Assembly (NCBI GenBank): GCA_012965455.1
Contig: DTSG01000358.1
Coordinates: 1 to 9,851, forward strand
Source of the DNA: Planctomycetaceae bacterium
GTDB lineage: Bacteria; Planctomycetota; Planctomycetia; Pirellulales; Pirellulaceae
Direction of reading: 5' to 3'
DNA length: 9,851 bases
Part shown: positions 1 to 7,971 of the stretch, in pieces
Numbering within the stretch: position 1 is the first letter of the stretch
Layout of the letters: the number at the start of each line of letters is the position of its first letter
Program-made: the position numbers and the translations under genes
The notes under the pieces: generated by a model
Databases searched by the model: none
Told to the model about the DNA's origin: nothing
What the model saw: only the letters and a program-made list of their open reading frames with translations

Positions 1-1273
1 TCGCCATCTCTTCCTCTCCTAAGCGATTCCGCCCAACCAATTCGTATTGATCACCCGCTTTAAGGACAAATGTCTCGCCATCTTCATTCAAGCAAAACAC
101 GTGTCCTCGATAAGCCCAAGGCGAACTAGTAAACCCGCGGCCTCCATTGATTCGCTGCCGCGAATAGATCTCTTTTCCGGTCCGAGCAGCAAAGCAGGCA
201 ATGAACCCTCGATCATACAACACGTAAATTCTGCCCTGATACAGCAGCGACGAGGGATTGTAGGGAGCCGCATTCTTTTGGCACCACACAATATGATCGT
301 TACTGGTTTGATCAGCTTTGAGTGTAATATCGCCCGTTGCCCCAGGCCGAATTGCAAACAACGGTTTACGACTATCAAGCACATATCCAGAGCTGACATA
401 GAGTAAATCATTCTCAGCGTACGCGGTTGCGATCGTAATACTGGAATTGCCGCTGAACTGATACAACAGTTCTCCCTGCAGATCGTAGGCTCGATTAGCA
501 CCGGTGCCCGGAACAATAATCTCAGTGCGCAGTGAATTCTCCCAAACAAATGGAGTCGACCAGTTACTGTTCTCATCGCGTTTGACTTCCCATATCAGAT
601 TACCTGTAGTCTTGTCGAGCATTTGCAACCGTGATTGCTGTTCGTTGTCGTCCACGATGATTAGCCGATCACCGTGCAGTACTGGCGAAGCAGCAGTACC
701 CCAATCGTTACGCATTTTCGCAGCAACACCGTCCTGGCTCCAAACCGTCTTGCCTGCTAAGTCAAAACAATAAGTTCCTTGGTGGCCAAAGGAAACATAC
801 AAGTACTTCCCATCGGTCACGGGTGTGGATGAAGCGAAGCTATTTTTGATATGCACCGGTGCAGTTGGATTCCCTTTATGTACTTCTCGCAACCAAATCA
901 GCTTCCCCGTCTGCAAGTCACGACAGACGACATTCCAATGATGCACTCCAGTCGGGGGACGATTACGATCGCCTCCAAAATACAGTCCCTTTTTAGCCGC
1001 TTCTGTTTCGCCTTCATTGGCAACCGCTGTGTAGAAGATCTTACCGCCGGTCACAACGGGCGATGACCAACCACGTCCCACCGTGGGCACCTTCCATTGT
1101 ATGTTTTTATTGGTCTCTAAATCCCAAGTTAACGGTAGTTTTGGATTGTCACTGACACCGCGCGCACCAGGACCACGAAACTGTTGCCATTCTTGAGCAG
1201 ACGTGGCTAGCACACCGGTCAGACAGAGGGCAAGCGTAACACCGATAAACCGTAATCGTGAATTTTCTATCAT
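1..1273 (-). CDS. Secreted PQQ-like beta-propeller repeat protein (BamB-like fold), 3' end cut by window edge
   Basis: The first 424 residues are visible; the C-terminus lies beyond the left edge. Residues about 7-26 form a Sec signal peptide (Arg-rich start, hydrophobic GVTLALCLTGVLA core) with a likely cut after ATSA. Next comes EWQQFRGPGARGVS, the N-terminal hallmark of the large planctomycete family of PQQ-like WD/beta-propeller proteins. Propeller blades repeat as SPVVTGGKIFYTA (71-83), LQTGKLIW (120-127), STPVTDGKYLYVSFG (149-163), SPVLHGDRLIIVDD (196-209), LDKTTGNLIWE (219-229) and FAARTGKEIY (361-370). These match the Trp-docking strands of quinoprotein-type propellers. The protein should act outside the cytoplasm. 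Such proteins are structural or scaffold-like, or bind quinone or other ligands; no catalytic residues can be assigned here. The ATG at 1271-1273 is preceded by AAGG only 2 bases away, a weak ribosome site; an ATG slightly upstream is out of frame and stops at once. It sits 93 bases after the preceding gene, so it may be read through from the uvrA unit. The family call is sure; the function is unknown. Confidence 0.85.
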   Translation of the reverse strand, partial: MIENSRLRFIGVTLALCLTGVLATSAQEWQQFRGPGARGVSDNPKLPLTWDLETNKNIQWKVPTVGRGWSSPVVTGGKIFYTAVANEGETEAAKKGLYFGGDRNRPPTGVHHWNVVCRDLQTGKLIWLREVHKGNPTAPVHIKNSFASSTPVTDGKYLYVSFGHQGTYCFDLAGKTVWSQDGVAAKMRNDWGTAASPVLHGDRLIIVDDNEQQSRLQMLDKTTGNLIWEVKRDENSNWSTPFVWENSLRTEIIVPGTGANRAYDLQGELLYQFSGNSSITIATAYAENDLLYVSSGYVLDSRKPLFAIRPGATGDITLKADQTSNDHIVWCQKNAAPYNPSSLLYQGRIYVLYDRGFIACFAARTGKEIYSRQRINGGRGFTSSPWAYRGHVFCLNEDGETFVLKAGDQYELVGRNRLGEEEMA

Positions 1274-1366
1274 TGCCTTATCCCATACCTATAAAAGGTG
1301 TAAATCATCAAATGGTGTTGTACGAACATTAAAGCCCTGCGGTCACTCAATCAATGCTCGTTCGTG

Positions 1367-2320
1367 TTAATTCTTGGTTAAGATACAATACCCCGCATAA
1401 TCACCTTCCGCTGCTACATCTTTTTGCAGCACTGCACATTGATTACGCGCTGACGCACAATCCTCAAAGGGTCGAATGTCAGAAATTATCACCGGCATCT
1501 TCTGGCAATCAACAAATGCACTAGCATCCGAGATACTAGCTACATCCACAAGGCAAAACTGTGCCCATGCGGGTAACGGTTCACGGATATCCGAGACCCT
1601 ACAGCCAATCGGTATCCGCACATTATTTAAGTCATTGGCTTTGATCTCAACATCACCAACGATGACGCATGCCGTTACACACCCCCATACATCCAGTTGT
1701 TCAACTGCGGAAATTGTCTTTTCGGTATCTGGCTGCTGCACAATCGACAAAATCGCCACGCCATTAAGAGTCGCCAAATTGCATTGCTCCGCCGTTGGAT
1801 TAATCACAATACAGACCAATCCTTCCTCGCGAAACTGCTCACCTCCATCACTGAGTGCATCGTCCAAGGGGTGCTGCACGCAACGCAACACCCACCGCCG
1901 GTAGTTACCATTTAAATCTGTCTGGTAAAAACTATTCTGCCTTATTTCATTAGCGCGAAACGTAAACAAATGCTGTGACTGTTGTTTACATGTCCCAGCA
2001 TGCGTCAATTCGATATCAACCTTGTATGTCGCCGGCAGCCTAGCCGTCCAAGCGCAAGGATCTGGGATTCTAGCAGTGGCCAATAAACCCCCGCCGTCGC
2101 CTTGATCTTGAAATGCAATTACTGCCGGCAACGTTTCACTGTGCACACAGTAAGGCCCAGCAATTTGGCCTGCGATCCGCCAGCCAGCTTGCCAAGCAGA
2201 CTGTCTATCAAGATTATCTTCAGCAGAGCTAGTCGGATGCGCCCGCACAAACACTTGCGTGCTGATGCTATTAAACGGCCCTTGAATCATCTCGATTTCT
2301 ATATTAGTAAATTCAATCAT
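1367..2320 (-). CDS. Unknown Cys-rich protein, possibly a degenerate glycoside hydrolase family 2-like protein, translationally coupled to uvrA
   Basis: A 317-residue protein with no signal peptide and no membrane segment, so probably cytoplasmic. I do not recognise a named family. Residues 78-109 (GLLATARIPDPCAWT then LPATYKVDIEL), FTFRANEIR at 119-127 and DLNGNYRRWVLRCVQH at 135-150 follow the order of the Ig-like beta-sandwich of glycoside hydrolase family 2 and its junction with the barrel (W-x-P-x-LPYLY, FGxR, LNGxxxxLRGVxxH). The stretch 166-300 alternates strand-like and helix-like segments, such as EEGLVCIVINP and GVAILSIV, as a remnant barrel might. No NE-type acid/base motif or nucleophile Glu is evident, so enzymatic activity is doubtful. 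The protein has 14 Cys in 317 residues, without CxxC pairs. The start ATG overlaps the uvrA stop as ATGA (2317-2320), with GGAG 8 bases upstream, so translation should be coupled to uvrA. That the gene is real is near certain; the GH2 resemblance is my inference from motif order. Confidence 0.8.
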   Translation of the reverse strand: MIEFTNIEIEMIQGPFNSISTQVFVRAHPTSSAEDNLDRQSAWQAGWRIAGQIAGPYCVHSETLPAVIAFQDQGDGGGLLATARIPDPCAWTARLPATYKVDIELTHAGTCKQQSQHLFTFRANEIRQNSFYQTDLNGNYRRWVLRCVQHPLDDALSDGGEQFREEGLVCIVINPTAEQCNLATLNGVAILSIVQQPDTEKTISAVEQLDVWGCVTACVIVGDVEIKANDLNNVRIPIGCRVSDIREPLPAWAQFCLVDVASISDASAFVDCQKMPVIISDIRPFEDCASARNQCAVLQKDVAAEGDYAGYCILTKN

Positions 2321-5280
2321 CCAGCTATCTCCGTCACCTGTTTGAGTGCTTCCTTGAGATATTGACCTGTGTAGGAATCAGGATTATCAGCCACTTGCTC
2401 AGGCGTTCCACTTGCCACAATTACTCCGCCTTCGTCCGCCGCCCCTGGCCCAAGGTCGATGATATAATCGGCTGCCTTCATCAGTTGCAGGTTATGTTCC
2501 ACAATAATCATCGAGTGCCCCACGGCTAACAATGTATCAAAACAATCCTGTAGTACCAACACGTCGCTAAAGTGTAGCCCTGTCGTTGGTTCATCAAGCA
2601 CAAACAGGGTTCGTTGTCTTTTCTTAGTAGACATGTAGGACGCTAGTTTGAGTCGTTGAGCTTCTCCGGACGACAGGGTATTAGCCGGTTGTCCGAGTGT
2701 CAAGTATTCCAGCCCCACATCGATTAGTCTCTTTAATTTCGTTTGTACTTTAGGTTGACCGCGGAAAAACGAAAATGCTTCCCGCACGGTCATATCCAAT
2801 ACGTCAGCAATATTCATCCCTCGATACGTAACTTGCAACACATCATCGCCATATCGACTACCACCGCACTGCGGACATTTCATAAACACATCCGCGAGAA
2901 ACTGCATATCAATTTCCAGATGGCCATCACCATTACAAGTCGTACATCGACCTCCGTCCACGTTAAAACTAAAATGGCCAGGAGCATAATTGTGCGTCCG
3001 TGCATCAAGTGTCTCCGCAAAAACCGCTCGAATTTGATCAAACGCTTTGATATAAGTTACCGGGTTACTGCGAGGTGACCGCCCGATGGGACTTTGATCA
3101 ATCAACACTACTTCATCAATTTGACCATCGCCCACTATGTCCTCATAAGGCAAGGGCTTGGACACGCTTTGCCGTTTGCGTTTACACAAGGCTCCATAAA
3201 GAGTGTCCTGAACCAACGTGCTCTTACCACTACCACTGACTCCCGTGACTAAACACAACACACCGAGAGGAAACTCTGCTGTGACATTTTGTAGATTATG
3301 GCCCGTGGCTCCACTCAACTTTATCCAACCGTGATTTGTTTTACGACGCTCGCTCGGTATCAAGTCACCGCGTGCTCCGGATAAATACGCTCCCGTCAAG
3401 CAGTTTTCATCCTTGAGCATTTGCGTTGGAGTGCCTTGAAAGGTAATCCGGCCGCCCCGATTTCCCGCCCCGGGACCAAATTCTACAACTTGGTCAGCCA
3501 ATTGAATCATCGCTGGTTCGTGTTCGACCACGACCACTGTGTTACCGCGATTACGCAAATCCAAGATCGCCGTAGATAACTGCTCAACGTCCCGCGGATG
3601 CAATCCCACGGACGGTTCATCCAACACGTACAGCATATTAACAAGGCTCGACCCGAGCGCCGTTGTCAAAGAAACCCTTTGAGATTCGCCGCCAGAAAGC
3701 GTGCGCAATGTACGATCTAACGTCAAATAACCAAGCCCCACTTTGTCTAGATAATACAACCTTCCGCGAACTTGTTCGAGGATCAATTTCCCCACGCTCA
3801 ACTGCCACTCACTCAAATCCAACTCGTCAAAAAAAGAAATCACGTCGCGAATCTTCATTTGACATATTTCTGCGATATTTGAGCCACCCACGGACGTCGC
3901 CAACGCTTCTGTATTTAGTCGATCCCCTTTGCAATGCGTACACCGCCGGTAACTGCGCCAACGACTCAAGAAAACCCGTAGATGCATTTTATATTTTCGT
4001 TTTTCCAGCCATGTAAAAAAACCATTCAACCCACCAAACTCTCGCTCTCGGATTCCTTCGTGAATTATCTTCAAGTGCGCGGGTTTAAGTTCGCGAAAAG
4101 GCACGTCAACGGGCAGATCGTAGTCTGCTGCTAACGCCAGCAGTTCATGCCGCTCATGTTCATAGGCGGGCGAATTCCAGGGTGCAATGGCGCCTTCTCG
4201 AATCGTTTTGCTTTCGTCAGGAACAATCAATTCCATATCGTTATGAATGACGTTGCCAAATCCCTCGCACGTTGGACAGGCACCGAGAGGACTATTGAAA
4301 CTATACAAACGAGGTTGTGGAGTTGAAAATTCTTTTTCGCAGGACTTGCATTGATAGCTGGCGCTGTAACGCTGCTCCCACCATGATCTCCCGTCAATCA
4401 CTCGTATTTTATCAATTTTACTATCAGCGCTTGGTTGAGATGCCTCGTTGGCGTCCTGTTCGACAAGCACTACGCACATCTCAGCAGGTTGAGCAAATGC
4501 AGTTTCCAATGAGTCCTGAAACCGCGTTGGTGACCCTGCTGCTGTAGGAACTGACAAGCGATCCACTACAAAAATCAATTGCACTGTTTCTATTGGCCGA
4601 GCAAACTGCTCGCAACAGTATTGCACAACCTGCTGCATTTGATCATCCAATTTTACCATCACGTCACCCGCAATGACGCGGACAAAACCATTTTCAAGAA
4701 ACCCCGCTAGCGACTGTTCAATCAAATCGGCTAGGTCGGAATCGGTAACCTCAGATTCTCGCAACAAATCCTGGTGATTAATGGTTGCTGTAAAGCCCAC
4801 CATACAACGGACTTGTGGGCGGGTTAGCGTGAGTTCCTTGGCAACCGATTCGGCGGAATCCTGTTGCACGGTGCGGACGCATTGGGGACATACGATTGTT
4901 CCAATTTTAGCAAACAACAAACGCAAATAATTGGCAGTCTCGGTAGCGGTTCCAATTGTAGAGCGACTATTGCGATTGGTTGTTTTTCGCGTGACCGCTA
5001 CAGCCGGCGGGATACCCGTCAGACTCGTCGCCGTTGGCTTTTCTAGCCGGTCAAGGAACTGCCGAGTATATGCGGAAAAACTCTCGATGTATCGTCGTTG
5101 TCCCTCGGCGTAAAGTGTGTCCAAGGCCAAGCTCGTTTTACCACTACCGCTAACACCGCAAAATGCGATCAGCTGATTGTGCTGAAAGTCGATATCGATA
5201 TTCTGCAAATTGTGTACCGCAACACCACGCAACTCAATGTCGCGCAGATTGGCTTTCGGTGCCTTGGTACGTCCCGTCAT
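2317..5280 (-). CDS. uvrA: UvrA, excinuclease ABC subunit A (ABC-type ATPase of nucleotide excision repair)
   Basis: UvrA dimerises, scans DNA with UvrB, recognises bulky lesions and loads UvrB, after which UvrC cuts. The 987 residues carry both ABC modules. Module 1: Walker A GVSGSGKT (42-49), ABC signature LSGGESQR (528-535), Walker B with LDEPSVGLH (553-561). Module 2: GVSGSGKS (680-687), signature LSSGEAQR (869-876), LDEPTTGLH (895-903). Zinc-binding Cys pairs are C311/C314 with C335/C338, and C779/C782 with C802/C805. Further CxxC pairs lie at 131-134 and 447-450. About 176 residues separate the 131 and 311 pairs, and this stretch contains FVRVIAGDVMVKLDD and VVDRLSV-type segments, so a UvrB-binding region appears present. 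This argues against the short UvrA2 type. It is a little longer than E. coli UvrA (940). Oddities are Ser in place of Gly in the second signature, and TTNRNSRSTIGTATE where KSTSRNPRSTVGTVTE is usual. The ATG has AGGGA 10 bases upstream. It leads a leftward unit with the 1367-2320 gene. Confidence 0.97.
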   Translation of the reverse strand: MTGRTKAPKANLRDIELRGVAVHNLQNIDIDFQHNQLIAFCGVSGSGKTSLALDTLYAEGQRRYIESFSAYTRQFLDRLEKPTATSLTGIPPAVAVTRKTTNRNSRSTIGTATETANYLRLLFAKIGTIVCPQCVRTVQQDSAESVAKELTLTRPQVRCMVGFTATINHQDLLRESEVTDSDLADLIEQSLAGFLENGFVRVIAGDVMVKLDDQMQQVVQYCCEQFARPIETVQLIFVVDRLSVPTAAGSPTRFQDSLETAFAQPAEMCVVLVEQDANEASQPSADSKIDKIRVIDGRSWWEQRYSASYQCKSCEKEFSTPQPRLYSFNSPLGACPTCEGFGNVIHNDMELIVPDESKTIREGAIAPWNSPAYEHERHELLALAADYDLPVDVPFRELKPAHLKIIHEGIREREFGGLNGFFTWLEKRKYKMHLRVFLSRWRSYRRCTHCKGDRLNTEALATSVGGSNIAEICQMKIRDVISFFDELDLSEWQLSVGKLILEQVRGRLYYLDKVGLGYLTLDRTLRTLSGGESQRVSLTTALGSSLVNMLYVLDEPSVGLHPRDVEQLSTAILDLRNRGNTVVVVEHEPAMIQLADQVVEFGPGAGNRGGRITFQGTPTQMLKDENCLTGAYLSGARGDLIPSERRKTNHGWIKLSGATGHNLQNVTAEFPLGVLCLVTGVSGSGKSTLVQDTLYGALCKRKRQSVSKPLPYEDIVGDGQIDEVVLIDQSPIGRSPRSNPVTYIKAFDQIRAVFAETLDARTHNYAPGHFSFNVDGGRCTTCNGDGHLEIDMQFLADVFMKCPQCGGSRYGDDVLQVTYRGMNIADVLDMTVREAFSFFRGQPKVQTKLKRLIDVGLEYLTLGQPANTLSSGEAQRLKLASYMSTKKRQRTLFVLDEPTTGLHFSDVLVLQDCFDTLLAVGHSMIIVEHNLQLMKAADYIIDLGPGAADEGGVIVASGTPEQVADNPDSYTGQYLKEALKQVTEIAG

Positions 5281-5290
5281 CTGGTGTAGA

Positions 5291-5295
5291 TCCCT
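5291..5295 (-). promoter_or_regulatory. Ribosome binding site of uvrA
   Basis: On the minus strand this reads AGGGA, 10 bases before the ATG at 5278-5280. The spacing is slightly long but acceptable. It is the only purine-rich match near the start and supports this ATG. Confidence 0.45.
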
Positions 5296-5326
5296 ACTGA
5301 GGATATTGGCCTAACATTAATCCCTC

Positions 5327-5332
5327 ATAATA
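5327..5332 (-). promoter_or_regulatory. Possible -10 element of the uvrA promoter
   Basis: The minus strand reads TATTAT, five of six matches to TATAAT, about 47 bases before the uvrA ATG. A hexamer 17 bases further upstream (TGGTAA) is a poor -35, so this call rests mainly on the -10 and on its position in the divergent gap. No LexA-type operator was recognised next to it. Confidence 0.3.
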
Positions 5333-5472
5333 GATTTTTTGCAAGCATATTACCAGCACCACCTCTACACCCCGCAACAATTGCAAACAGCCTCAAAACC
5401 CATCTGTTTGTGCATCTAAACCTCGATGCATGCCTCTTGCCACACAAGTTGCATTTGATTGTCAGCCCCGAG

Positions 5473-5500
5473 TTTACCGATTACATACTTCGCTTATAAT
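5473..5500 (+). promoter_or_regulatory. Sigma70-type promoter of the membrane protein-ligA-thiF unit
   Basis: TTTACC at 5473-5478, a 16-base spacer and a perfect TATAAT at 5495-5500. Transcription would start near 5507, giving a leader of about 58 bases to the GTG at 5565. It lies downstream of the ATG at 5430, which argues that the longer reading frame from that ATG is not the real gene. Confidence 0.55.
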
Positions 5501-5564
5501 AAATGGGTATAAACCACTTCAAATTGCATTCAATTCCGTCTCCCAGCATCAAGGTACATTCGGC

Positions 5565-5939
5565 GTGTCCACAGAATCTAACAAACCGGCACCAAAAAAG
5601 AATGTATTTTACTTTCTTCTCGTTGCCACAGGCATCCTGTTCGCAACCACCGCCTGCGCCTACGGAGTAATGACAGTGACGTTTATTCGAGCGGCTGAGA
5701 TGACCAACCATTTATCTCCTGAACCAGTTACTCAACCACCGTTAATACAGTTCTTAGATACAAATGGGGTTAGTCTTATGATTTACGAGCTCGGTGTGTT
5801 ATGCTTTTTCTGTATTGCAGCGATGGTTTTAGACGAAGTTCGCGATCGTCGCGCAGCCGACAATGAAGCTAGTGTTGAAGTGCAATCGGACGAACAGCCC
5901 GATGTGCAACCCGACGTTGAGCAGGAGACATCGAGTTGA
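5565..5939 (+). CDS. Small two-helix membrane protein of unknown function, upstream of and coupled to ligA
   Basis: From the GTG at 5565 the product is 124 residues. A short basic N-terminus (KPAPKKN) leads into a first transmembrane helix (about 13-40, FYFLLVATGILFATTACAYGV). An outside loop of about 28 residues follows, then a second helix (about 69-89, VSLMIYELGVLCFFCIAAMVL) ending in DEVRDRR. Charges obey the positive-inside rule, placing both ends in the cytoplasm. The tail is acidic and repetitive (QPDVQPDV at 111-118). The family was not recognised; it resembles short conserved inner-membrane proteins of planctomycetes. I preferred the GTG because AAGG stands 10 bases upstream (5551-5554), a good promoter lies between it and the upstream ATG at 5430, and the extra 45 residues from that ATG look non-coding. 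The stop codon overlaps the ligA start as TTGA, so the two are translated together. A role in membrane placement of a repair factor would be speculation. Confidence 0.75.
   Translation: MSTESNKPAPKKNVFYFLLVATGILFATTACAYGVMTVTFIRAAEMTNHLSPEPVTQPPLIQFLDTNGVSLMIYELGVLCFFCIAAMVLDEVRDRRAADNEASVEVQSDEQPDVQPDVEQETSS
5923..5927 (+). promoter_or_regulatory. Ribosome binding site that decides the TTG start of ligA
   Basis: AGGAG stands 8 bases before TTG at 5936-5938, an ideal spacing. It is the reason to accept a rare TTG start, which places the ligA start inside the stop codon of the preceding gene. Confidence 0.7.
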
Positions 5940-7939
5940 CCGCCGAAATCCAACAGACTATTGCTGAGTTACAGCTGCAAATAGAACACCACAATCAGCT
6001 TTATTATATCGACGCTGCTCCCGAGATATCGGATCTCGCATACGACAAACTACTCGCTCAATTAGCAGACCTCGAGAAACAACACCCCGAGTATGCGCGT
6101 AGTGATAGTCCGACTCAACAAGTTGGCGAGCAAACGGTCGTGACACTTCAATCCGTCCCGCACCGCATACCCATGCTGTCGATTGACAACACCTACAATC
6201 TTGAAGAACTCAATAAATTCGGGCAACGCACGCTAGACCTACTCGACGGCCAGGACGCCCACTGGGTTGTGGAACTAAAAATCGATGGAGTAGCAGCGTC
6301 TGTTATTTACGAAAAAGGAAAGCTTGTACGAGCGGTTACTCGCGGCGATGGTAAAGTCGGCGATGACATCACTCACAATATCCGCACGATTACAGACCTG
6401 CCGGCTGAGCTCAGCGGCGACCACGTACCAGCAATACTTGAGGTCCGCGGCGAAATCTATATGACCAATCAAGATTTAGCGCGAATCAATGAACGCCAAC
6501 AAGAGCTGGGCGGGACATTATTCAAAAACACACGTAACGCCACTGCGGGAAGCATCCGCCAATTGGACAGTACTATTTGTGCCCAGCGGCACCTGCAGAT
6601 GTTTTGCCACGGCATTGGATACTGTGAAGGAATCAAAGCTACCAGCCATATGGAATTCTTGGACGAAATTCGCAGCTATGGATTGCCCGCATCACCGCTA
6701 GTTGAGAGTTTTCCGACTTTTGCAGCTGCCGTGGAACATTGCCAACATCTAACGCAACAACTACAAGACATCGACTTTGAAGTCGACGGCATTGTGCTGA
6801 AGCTAAACGACATTGAACAACGGTCACAACTTGGTAGTACCAACCGCAGCCCGCGGTGGATTGTCGCTTACAAATGGGAACGCTATGAAGCGATTACCCG
6901 CTTAAACGAAATTCGAGTGCAAATTGGTAAGACCGGCGCTATTACTCCCGTCGCTGAACTAGAACCGGTGGAATTGGCGGGCACAACCGTAAGTCGAGCA
7001 AGCCTACACAATGCCGATGAAATCCAACGCAAAGATATTCGTGTGGGTGATGTCGTTGTCGTTGAAAAAGCGGGGAAGATTATTCCACGGATCGTACGAG
7101 TCGAAAAGCATGAAAGAACAAGCGAGCTGCCAGTTTTTGAATTCCCGACTGCTTGCCCTGAATGTGAAACAACACTCGTACGTGATACCGGCGGCGTTTA
7201 TATTCGCTGCCCCAACTATGACTGCCCCGCACAATTGCGCGAACGCCTCTGCTACTTTGCCGGTCGCACGGCCATGGACATCGAAGGCTTGGGAGATCGA
7301 CTCGTTGAGCAATTGGTCGAAGCGGAATTAGTTAAAACATATGCCGATCTCTATCGCATCACGACCGCTCAAATCGCGGCACTCGATCGCATGGGAATCA
7401 AGTCCGCACAGAATGTCGTTGAACAGATTGAGCTTAGCAAACAGCGCGGTCTAGATCGCTTGCTCAACGCCCTCTCAATGCGACATGTGGGTGCTACAGT
7501 AGCAACACTTTTAGCCACAGAGTTTGGAAGTATCCAGAGCCTCAGCGAAGCGACTGCCGCAGAGCTCAGCAGTGTGGAAGAAATCGGGGATATCATCGCT
7601 GCCGGCGTGTTCGAGTATCTGCACACACAACCTGGGATCGACATTGTGTCGGAGTTGGCTGAGGTTGGTGTCCTACTCGAATACGATCAAACGGAAAATG
7701 CGCCCCTGAGTAATTTGCTGGCAGATAAAACGTTCGTTGTTACCGGAACCTTGACTAGTTTCACACGCGGTCAAATACATGAACTGATTACCGAAAATGG
7801 CGGTAAAACTTCTAGCAGCGTCTCGGGTAAGACCTCTTTTCTAATCGCAGGTGAAAACGCTGGCAGCAAATTAACAAAAGCAGAAAAACTCGGGATCACG
7901 GTGTTGTCCGAAAGTGACTTCGAAAACATGTTAAAGTAA
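5936..7939 (+). CDS. ligA: LigA, NAD+-dependent DNA ligase
   Basis: LigA seals 3'-OH/5'-phosphate nicks using NAD+, in Okazaki fragment joining and as the last step of excision repair. The 667 residues match the usual family length (E. coli 671). Domain order: Ia NAD-binding region (HNQLYYIDAAPEISDLAYDKLL, about 19-40); adenylation domain with the catalytic Lys115 in ELKIDGVA, the same number as in E. coli; GDGKVGDDIT (137-146); GEIYM with Glu173; NTRNATAGSIRQLD (198-211); FEVDGIVLKL (281-290) with Lys289; OB fold with IGKTGAITPVAELEPV (330-345); zinc finger Cys407, Cys410, Cys425, Cys430; a helix-hairpin-helix region (about 440-585); and a BRCT domain (about 593-667, FVVTGTLTSFTR). All key residues are present, so the enzyme should be active. 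It starts with TTG, overlapping the upstream membrane gene by 4 bases, and is divergent from uvrA. It is probably the housekeeping ligase, though a second copy elsewhere cannot be excluded. Confidence 0.98.
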   Translation: MTAEIQQTIAELQLQIEHHNQLYYIDAAPEISDLAYDKLLAQLADLEKQHPEYARSDSPTQQVGEQTVVTLQSVPHRIPMLSIDNTYNLEELNKFGQRTLDLLDGQDAHWVVELKIDGVAASVIYEKGKLVRAVTRGDGKVGDDITHNIRTITDLPAELSGDHVPAILEVRGEIYMTNQDLARINERQQELGGTLFKNTRNATAGSIRQLDSTICAQRHLQMFCHGIGYCEGIKATSHMEFLDEIRSYGLPASPLVESFPTFAAAVEHCQHLTQQLQDIDFEVDGIVLKLNDIEQRSQLGSTNRSPRWIVAYKWERYEAITRLNEIRVQIGKTGAITPVAELEPVELAGTTVSRASLHNADEIQRKDIRVGDVVVVEKAGKIIPRIVRVEKHERTSELPVFEFPTACPECETTLVRDTGGVYIRCPNYDCPAQLRERLCYFAGRTAMDIEGLGDRLVEQLVEAELVKTYADLYRITTAQIAALDRMGIKSAQNVVEQIELSKQRGLDRLLNALSMRHVGATVATLLATEFGSIQSLSEATAAELSSVEEIGDIIAAGVFEYLHTQPGIDIVSELAEVGVLLEYDQTENAPLSNLLADKTFVVTGTLTSFTRGQIHELITENGGKTSSSVSGKTSFLIAGENAGSKLTKAEKLGITVLSESDFENMLK

Positions 7940-7971
7940 CTTTTACCACTTCCTCTAACCTCTCAAATCAC

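Noticed and set aside
47..576. Overlapping open frames on both strands (47-406 plus, 88-576 minus)
   Set aside because: They lie over the clearly coding minus-strand beta-propeller gene in other frames, and their translations have no domain or transmembrane logic.
1322..1365. Imperfect inverted repeat ACGAACATT / AATG(CTCG)TTCGT just after the 1367-2320 gene
   Set aside because: It has a 4-base bulge, a long loop and no T-tract on the minus strand, so it is not a convincing terminator.
1476..1915. Open frames on the plus strand opposite the uvrA-coupled gene
   Set aside because: They are antisense shadows; the minus frame has a coupled start, a ribosome site and a fold-like pattern.
5406..5421. 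GTTT-N8-AAAC palindrome in the uvrA/ligA gap as a possible LexA-like operator
   Set aside because: Only four base pairs per half-site, unlike known LexA sites, and not repeated near either promoter; expected by chance.
5430..5564. N-terminal extension of the membrane protein from the ATG at 5430
   Set aside because: A good promoter with a perfect TATAAT lies inside this stretch, the GTG at 5565 has AAGG at suitable spacing, and the extra 45 residues would put a non-conserved-looking tail before the first helix.
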